From positions 1 to 64,000 of the forward strand of contig JABLUY010000047.1 of the NCBI GenBank assembly GCA_013306675.1: DNA of 64,000 bases, in the 5' to 3' direction. Origin of the DNA: Thraustochytrium sp. TN22. Lineage: Eukaryota > Sar > Bigyra > Thraustochytrida > Thraustochytriidae. Position 1 is the first letter of the stretch; each line of letters starts with the position of its first letter. The notes beneath the pieces are model-generated. The model was not told the origin of the DNA. It saw nothing but the letters and a program-made list of their open reading frames with translations, and did no database searches. Below, piece by piece: positions 57,988 to 64,000 of this stretch. The position numbers and the translations under genes are program-made.

Positions 57988-59870
57988 CTTGGCCGCGCGC
58001 GCTGCGCGCTGCGCTGCGCTGCGCTACGCGCCGCTGGCCGTCCGAGCGCCCGTTCCGAGGCCCACGGCCAACCTCTCACCCCTGCCTGCGCCGGTGAGTG
58101 AGGAGCGCTCGGCGCTCCAGCGCGAGCGCCTTGCCTCTGCGGCCTCGCCTCGGGCCGGCCGCCTCGGGTCTGTTCTGCTTGGCCGCGCGCCGCTGCGCCG
58201 CGCCGCGCCGCGCCGCGCCGCGCAGGTCTGGCTGGCAGTGGCTGCAGAGCGCAGCTCCGCCCGCCGCGTGCCAGTCGTTGTGCGCGCGCGCGCGCGTGCG
58301 GCCCTTCAGCACCTGTGCAGTGCAATGCAGTGCTGACTGCCAGAATCAGCAGGCAGCACTGATAGGCCCAGTGCAGGCCCCTGAGGCTGGCGGCCTCCGA
58401 GGCAGGCTGGCCGCTGGCCCTGGCACTGGCAGCCCTGCACCGCCGCGCTGGCAGCGCCGGCAGCGCCGCTGTCGACGCGCTCTCGGCGCCGCTTCTTCCG
58501 AGCTCGTCGGGCTCGTAGCGCCGTGCAGTCACGGTGGAACGGAGCGGGCAGGCAGGCAGGCCCCTAGCTGCCTACTAGTAGCTAGCAGCGACACGGCAGA
58601 CGCCGCGCCGCGCCGCGCCGCGCCGCGCCGGCCGCGCCGCCGCGCCCGGCGGGAGGGCGCTGGAGCGCGCAGCCGCGGGGCTCGGGCTGCGCGGGCCCTG
58701 CGCCCGCGAGCGGGCGGCGAGGGCGAGGGCGAGGGCGAGCGAGCGCGCGAGCGAGCGAGCGAGAAAGGCGATTTGCGCAATGGACGACTGCACGCGGGCG
58801 ACGACGGAAATTGGAGGCGCGCACACTCGGCGAGCGATGGCGAGCGGGCGAGCGGGCGAGCGAGCGGGGAGGAAGGTGGCGCCAGTGCCGCCCTGCCAGT
58901 GGTCTCGACTCGCTGGCGGCCCAGCGCGGCGGACGCCCGGCGTCGAAAGGAGCACAGAAGCGCCGCTTGTGCACGACACTGCGTGGCGGGACGGGCGACA
59001 AGGCCCGACAGCCAGATCAAGGTGACTCGCTGCGCGCTTTGGCGCCGCTTGCTGGGTTCTCCTGCTCTGCCTGCCTGCCTGCTCTTGCTTTTCGTTTTCC
59101 GTTTGATTGCTCTTTGGCTCTTGCTCTCTGACTCTCGCGCTTGCCTTTGCTTTTCAACTTGGTCTTCGAGCGCCTTTGACTGCCAGCTGCTCTTTCTCTC
59201 ATCTTCTCCATCACCACTTTCATTCACCGAAAGGATCCGCTCCGTGGGACCATTCGCTTCCGCGAACTTCACCAGTGTGTCAAACATGGCGCTTCACAAT
59301 TTCCGCCCCAAGGCCTAGCTAGCTAGCTAGTAAGAGAGACCTACGCCGGGCCGGGAGCGAGGCCTGCACCAGCGGCCTGGCGGCTGGCGGCCAGCCAACA
59401 GCGAGTCGCCTCGGCGGCCGCGGCCCGCGCACCAATGTCGGCCCGCCGCATCTTGGCGCTTGGATTTCAGCGCGCGTGAGCCACGGCACGCGCTGTGACA
59501 AGGTGCGGGCCCCGTCTCTGGCCCCAATCAAAGCGAGCCGCGGCGCGGCGGCCGTTCCTTCTCGAGTGCAAGTCTTGCAAGAGTTCAGAAACTGGCATGA
59601 CTGGCCGCTGGTGCGTGAAAGGTCTCCCAAAAGGCGCGAACTATGCCTACGCCGCGAAGTTCAAGTTGTTCGGAGATTGGTGGCTCTGACGAGTCATCGA
59701 AGGCAGCACCGAGTGTCAATGAGAATGCATCTTCTACGCCTTCTGTAGCTACGCCCTCTACTAGTACGCCCTTTACTTGTTCTGCGCGCTGTCCTGCAGC
59801 GTCTTCCGCCGCACTCAGGGGCCAGTGCGTCCGGGAGTCAAATTTCGTCAAAACGTGGCACATGAGTCAG
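57988..59870. other. Long stretch without a supportable gene
   Basis: About 1.9 kb. It contains GCGCC repeats (58,196-58,222 and 58,601-58,630), GAGCG/GCGAG repeats (58,705-58,765), a pyrimidine-rich segment (about 59,050-59,215) and a 16-bp CTAG repeat (59,316-59,331). A frame at 58,098-59,318 (+) is open but low complexity and lacks an ATG-led conserved region. A 92-residue ATG-led frame at 59,585-59,863 (-) lies just past the topoisomerase stop and is unlikely to be a gene. It holds the promoter of the antiporter and the 3' flank of topoisomerase II. Confidence 0.5.
59316..59331. repeat. (CTAG)4 microsatellite
   Basis: Four exact CTAG units, the longest of several CTAGCTAG copies in non-coding parts of the window. 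Confidence 0.9.
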
Positions 59871-62800
59871 TCATGCGTCCTGCGCCATGAAGGCGTCCAC
59901 GAGCACCTGCAGCCTGTCGAGGTCTTGCAGCCAGAGGTCCTCGGGGCGGCTAGCCTGGAGAGCGTCGTGCTCGCGCTGCACAGCCGCGAGGTCCGCCTCG
60001 ATGCGCGTGACGTTCTCCTCAGTCAGGTCCCAGAGCGGCGTGTTGAGCAGATAGTCGTACGGCCCGCGGCTGGACCGCGATACCCGAGCCAGGCTTTCCT
60101 CGTCGCCGTCGTCCTCGCTGGCAGCGGCAGGCCCATCGCTAGCAGGGCTCCCCTCGCCGCCCAGCTCCGACTCCGGCAGGTAGCCCTCCTGCGCCAGGCG
60201 CTCGAGAATGGCTGCCTTGGTCTTGCCATGCACGGCAAGCTCGCCCTGGCTTATGCTGCGCACAAAGCGCGCCTGGTTGCGGAGGCGGTCCAGGCGCGCG
60301 CCGAGCTGGCGAAGCAGCGTGGCGCGCCGCTTCTCGTAGAGGGCGAGGCGCACCGGGAAAAACTCCTCGAGGATGGCCTCCGGCGTTTCGTACGCCTGCA
60401 CGCGACCCTCCGCGTCAAAGAGGTGCATGTTGGTCGTGTTGATGCGCGAGCGGAGGCGGAGCACGTTCTGGTCTTCCAACACGGCGTCGATGGCCTCGCG
60501 CGAGCCCTTGATTTCAAAGAGCACGGAGCGCTCGTCGTGGTGCTCGGCGAAGTCTGAGAGACGCTCCGAGGCGACCAGCTCACGCAAGGTCGCCTTGAAG
60601 TCGTCGGTCCAGCGGCCGATCGGCAGCTCCGAGATGCGCGCAGCGCGGTCTGAGACGCGCTCCACGACGCCGATCGACTCAAAGCCGCCCGAATAGTCGA
60701 CCTTGCCATCCCGCGTCACCGTGCGAGGCTCAATGGCGCCCTTGAAGCCGCGATACCAAGGTTGCATCGGCACAAGCGGCTCGCCACGAATGCGCCGACG
60801 CACGTTCGCGATCACCTCGCGCGGATCGTGCGCCGGCAACCAGGTTGACCAGCCCGTGCCGATGCCCTCGGCGCCATTCACGAGCGCGAGCGGGATGACC
60901 GGCTTGTATACGACGGGCTCCACCAGGACGCCATCGTCCTCATTGTAGTCCAGGAGCGCGTCGTCCTCCTTGGGAAAGAGCGCGCGCGTGTAGGCTTGCA
61001 GGCGCGTGAAAATGTAACGCGGGCTCGCTGCGTCGCGGCCGCCCTGAAGGCGCGTCCCGAACTGGCCTGCCGGGTACAGGAGCGGCAGGTTGTTGCTGCC
61101 CACGTAGTCCTGCGCCATGTTGATGATGGTCTGGTGGAGCGACTGCTCGCCGTGGTGGTAGGCCGTCTGCTCAGAGCAGTAGCCTGCCAGCTGCGCCACC
61201 TTGAGCTCGCGCGTCGTCACGTTGCGCTTCAGCGTGGCAAAGAGCACCTTGCGTTGCGACGGCTTGAGACCGTCCACCAGGGACGGGACGCTGCGCTCCA
61301 CGTCGTGCTGTGAGAACAAAACCAGTTCCTGGTTGATAAAGTCGTCCAGGCGCAAAGAGTCCTGGTTGTGGTCCACATACTGGAACGAGCCGTTCGCTTG
61401 CTGGCTGAGCGCCTGCGAGATCCAATCCCGCCGGTCGCGCGCACGCTTCTTGTTGAAGGCCATGTCGATCAGCTCACCCGGGTCCACCTCGGCCGTCACC
61501 TCATCACCGGCACTGCGGCGCGTACCCACGGTCGTCCCCGTCGCGGCCGCGGCCGCCGCAGCAGCGCCGGGCCAATCAAAGGATAGAACGTGCTTTGGGA
61601 GGTCGCAAAAGTACTCGCGCGCCTCTGCTGATGTGCTGGTGCCCAGACCCTTGTAGTACTTGACATCAAATCTACGCCTCTGCTGCTGCTGCCGCTTCTC
61701 GTCGCGCGCCGCCTCCTGCTCCTGCGCGAGCCACGTCGCGTAATCCTGCTGCGTGAAGAAGCTCAGCGTGCCGCCCGACTTGCGGCCCGTGGAAACCTTG
61801 ATGAGCGGCGTGACGAACTCGCACATGAAGCCCGGCCGCCGAAGCAGCTCGGGCCAAAAGAAGTGGAAGACGTTCAGCAGCAGGCCCTTGATGTGCGAGC
61901 CGTCAAAGTCCTGGTCCGTCATGAGCATGACTCGCCCGTAGCGCAGCGTGGCAAGCTCGCGCGGCGTCTTGTACGACTTCTTGAAGTCGAGCCCCAGAAT
62001 CGTCACGAGGTTAGACACCTCCTCGTTCTTGAGCACGCTGCGCGAGGGCGCGTCGCGAACGTTGAGCGGCTTGCCCCGCAGCGGAAAGACGCCATAGCGG
62101 TCGCGTCCCACAACCGGAAGGCCAGCAACGGCTAACGCCTTGGCTGAGTCGCCCTCGGTCAGGATGAGCGTCGCGTCCTGGGACCGAGCCGTGCCGGCCC
62201 AGTTTGCGTCTTCCAGCTTCGGGATGTTGAGCAGCGCCTTGCGCGACGTCTTACGTGGCGCGCGCAGGAGCACCGAGTCCTCGCGTTGGGTGATCTCATT
62301 CACCAGGCTCTGCACAATCCCGGTGCGCTTCACGAGTGCCTCGATGAAGGCATCCGGCATCCGGCAGCCGGTCTCGGCCGTCAGCTTCGACGTCAGCTTG
62401 TCCTTGACCTGCGTGTCGAACGAGGGGTTCGGAATGCGGCAGTCCACAAAGAGCGCAAGCCGCTGCTGCACCATCTTTCGCGTAACCTTGGCCTCCGACG
62501 ATTTGGGCAGCTTCTTTGCCACCGCCTCCTGCAGAGCCGGCTCCACTTGCGCCAAAATATGCGACACGTGCTCGCCGCCGCGCGGCGTGGCCATGCGGTT
62601 CACAAAGCTCTCGCACAGCGGCTCGCCGTCCAGAGGCGACGCCATCGCCAGGACGCGCCATTGGTCCGACGAGAAGCTCGCCATGCGCCGCTTCAGGGCC
62701 ACCTTGGTGCCGCGGAAGAAGAGGCACGCATAGTCCTCCAGCGAACCGACCGCTACGTCCTTGCCGTCCCACGTCACGCTCACGCGGGGCGCCAGCAGAC

Positions 62801-63629
62801 CGGCCACGTCCCGTACGCGCCGGTCAATTACCTTGAGTGTGCCGCGATCCATGGAGGTCATCCCAAAAACGCTCAGGTCCGGCACGAAGCTCACGGAGGT
62901 GTACCCGCCGCCGCGCGCCGCTACCTCTGCGGCGCTCAGCTCCGTGATGGTCGGCGCGCCCCGAGCCTTCATGTGGTCGCTCCACTCCATCTCGAAGAGC
63001 AGCCCGCGGTTCGCGTCCAGCGTCTCCACGCGAAAGTACGAGGACAAGATGTTGGTCAGCTTCGCGCCGTACCCGTGGCGCCCGCCCGTGAATCGCTCCA
63101 CCGTGTCGTCGAAGTTCGACCCCGTCAGCAGGTGTCCCAGCACCAGCTCCGGCACGTAGAGCTTCTCCTTCTCGTGCATCACCACCGGAATGCCCTCGCC
63201 ATCGTTGCGCACCGTGAACATCTTCGACTTGGCGTCGTAGCTTACGTCGATACGCGTCATGCTCGCCGACCTCTCCACGTTGTCCGCCGCATTCACCAGG
63301 ATCTCGTCAAAGAGCTTCACCAGTCCGGGAGAGTACGCCACTGACTCGCGCACCATGCGCCGCGCCTTGCGGTCAAACACGAAAAGGTCCTCCTGCACCT
63401 TCTCCACGCTGCCCACATACATGCCTGGCCGCAGCAGCACATGTTCCTCCGGCGTCTTGCGCTCGTACCGGCTCGACACCTCCCGCGCCGACGCCAGCGC
63501 CCGCCACCCGCGCCCGCCGCCCGCCGCCGCCGCGGCCCGCACCACTGGCGCGCGCGACACGCCGGGCCAGGCGCGCCGGCCCAGCCCGCGCGCGCCGCCG
63601 CGCCACGCCGCCGCCGCCGCGGCCCGCAT
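59871..63629 (-). CDS. Eukaryotic-type DNA topoisomerase II with mitochondrial presequence
   Basis: 1,252 residues from the first ATG. The N-terminus MRAAAAAAWRGGARGLGRR and the next 30 residues are Arg/Ala/Gly-rich without acidic residues, a mitochondrial presequence. Then come RYERKTPEEHVLLRPGMYVGS, the ATPase N-box FDEILVNAADN and the G1 box NDGEGIPVV, a Gly-rich ATP-lid motif GGRHGYGAK, the TOPRIM motifs TEGDSAKALA and MLMTDQDFDGSHIKG, and the breakage-reunion core with catalytic Y872 in ASPRYIFTR, then INGAEGIGTGWS-like NGAEGIGTGWSTWLP. All are topoisomerase IIA features in the eukaryotic order. The C-terminal domain after about 1,200 is short and acidic, much shorter than in nuclear enzymes. 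The role is decatenation of mitochondrial DNA, inferred from the presequence. Confidence 0.88.
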   Translation of the reverse strand: MRAAAAAAWRGGARGLGRRAWPGVSRAPVVRAAAAAGGGRGWRALASAREVSSRYERKTPEEHVLLRPGMYVGSVEKVQEDLFVFDRKARRMVRESVAYSPGLVKLFDEILVNAADNVERSASMTRIDVSYDAKSKMFTVRNDGEGIPVVMHEKEKLYVPELVLGHLLTGSNFDDTVERFTGGRHGYGAKLTNILSSYFRVETLDANRGLLFEMEWSDHMKARGAPTITELSAAEVAARGGGYTSVSFVPDLSVFGMTSMDRGTLKVIDRRVRDVAGLLAPRVSVTWDGKDVAVGSLEDYACLFFRGTKVALKRRMASFSSDQWRVLAMASPLDGEPLCESFVNRMATPRGGEHVSHILAQVEPALQEAVAKKLPKSSEAKVTRKMVQQRLALFVDCRIPNPSFDTQVKDKLTSKLTAETGCRMPDAFIEALVKRTGIVQSLVNEITQREDSVLLRAPRKTSRKALLNIPKLEDANWAGTARSQDATLILTEGDSAKALAVAGLPVVGRDRYGVFPLRGKPLNVRDAPSRSVLKNEEVSNLVTILGLDFKKSYKTPRELATLRYGRVMLMTDQDFDGSHIKGLLLNVFHFFWPELLRRPGFMCEFVTPLIKVSTGRKSGGTLSFFTQQDYATWLAQEQEAARDEKRQQQQRRRFDVKYYKGLGTSTSAEAREYFCDLPKHVLSFDWPGAAAAAAAATGTTVGTRRSAGDEVTAEVDPGELIDMAFNKKRARDRRDWISQALSQQANGSFQYVDHNQDSLRLDDFINQELVLFSQHDVERSVPSLVDGLKPSQRKVLFATLKRNVTTRELKVAQLAGYCSEQTAYHHGEQSLHQTIINMAQDYVGSNNLPLLYPAGQFGTRLQGGRDAASPRYIFTRLQAYTRALFPKEDDALLDYNEDDGVLVEPVVYKPVIPLALVNGAEGIGTGWSTWLPAHDPREVIANVRRRIRGEPLVPMQPWYRGFKGAIEPRTVTRDGKVDYSGGFESIGVVERVSDRAARISELPIGRWTDDFKATLRELVASERLSDFAEHHDERSVLFEIKGSREAIDAVLEDQNVLRLRSRINTTNMHLFDAEGRVQAYETPEAILEEFFPVRLALYEKRRATLLRQLGARLDRLRNQARFVRSISQGELAVHGKTKAAILERLAQEGYLPESELGGEGSPASDGPAAASEDDGDEESLARVSRSSRGPYDYLLNTPLWDLTEENVTRIEADLAAVQREHDALQASRPEDLWLQDLDRLQVLVDAFMAQDA

Positions 63630-64000
63630 CGCGCCGCGCCAGCGCCGTGCCAGAGGCCCGTCGCGCGTCTGGGCTCTGGTCTGCCTGCGGCCCGATGTGG
63701 TGTGGTTGGACTCCGAGACGCCGCAACGCAACTCCCGCCCGAGTCCTCGTCCTCGGCTCGTGAGTGACAACAACCCACGAGCCGCTCGGTCCAGGACGCC
63801 CGCCCCATGAGGCCGGCCAGGTCCACGCTCTGCTGCAGTATGCTCGGAACATCAAGCTTTGTTGCACCATCATGCTCAAATTGAAGCTTGAGTCTGATCG
63901 TTGTCTGCTCCTTCTGGGCCATGGATGCACTCGGTCGGCGGCTCCCTTGAAGAAGGCAGGCTATAGCTCCAAGAGGAGTGGGCTCCGAGGCCAAGGCCGA
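63630..64000. other. Right edge, upstream of topoisomerase II
   Basis: 370 bp. An ATG-led minus-strand frame starts at 63,922 (AQKEQTTIRLKLQFEHDG, then VPSILQQSVDLAGLMGRAS) and looks more protein-like than chance, but it runs into the Arg-rich sequence overlapping the topoisomerase start in another frame. It could be an exon of a gene further right or a 5' leader frame. Unresolved. Confidence 0.3.

Noticed and set aside
58098-59318. 406-residue + strand frame in the long gene-free region
   Set aside because: Low complexity, no ATG-led conserved part, and spans several simple repeats.
59585-59863. 92-residue minus-strand frame after the topoisomerase II stop
   Set aside because: Short, no recognisable domain, and starts within 10 bp of the topoisomerase stop in a region expected to be its 3' flank.

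Overview
The window looks like nuclear DNA of a GC-rich, intron-poor unicellular eukaryote. Genes are long single open frames on both strands, separated by a few hundred bases, and the proteins are eukaryotic: a Misato/DML1 homologue, MSH4, a PCIF1-like cap methyltransferase, an RBR-type E3 ligase with IQ motifs, a mitochondrial carrier, a eukaryotic-type topoisomerase II and a 4,921-residue DUF3638-type giant. Two of the genes carry clear mitochondrial presequences. No plastid-type gene, operon, rRNA or tRNA was seen. A stramenopile such as a thraustochytrid would fit the gene density, GC level and giant protein, but this is a guess from style and not a phylogenetic result.

Layout. 1-2,568: the end of an unknown gene, a hexanucleotide microsatellite and an isolated topoisomerase II-like ATPase fragment. 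2,569-12,865: a TIR-domain protein (+), a peroxisomal-type carrier (-), Misato (+), a galectin-RRM fusion (+) and a leucine-rich-repeat protein (-). 13,216-24,222: MSH4 (-), a short-chain dehydrogenase (+), the IQ/RBR E3 ligase (+), the PCIF1-like protein (+) and a HAD-like protein (-). 24,223-33,873: a C2-FKBP-SAM protein (+), a polytopic membrane protein (+), a seven-helix membrane protein with one short intron (-) and a coiled-coil/WD40-like protein (+). 33,925-48,690: the giant protein (-).

49,312-54,195 is a DNA transposon that looks complete. It has 17-bp perfect terminal inverted repeats, a 6-bp target duplication and one large transposase gene, plus an AT-rich segment unlike the rest of the window. 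It sits at the edge of a short tandem-repeat tract. Beyond it lie an NFACT-R (RqcH/NEMF-type) protein with a mitochondrial presequence (+), a CPA2 cation/proton antiporter (-), about 1.9 kb without a supportable gene, and a mitochondrial-type topoisomerase II (-).

Genes do not form a pathway, but themes recur: RNA biology (PCIF1-like, galectin-RRM), organelle maintenance (Misato, NFACT-R, topoisomerase II), meiosis (MSH4) and unusual multidomain fusions. Glutamine-coding triplet tracts occur in several genes. All coordinates, motifs and repeats were read by eye; family names rest on recognised motifs and no database search was run.
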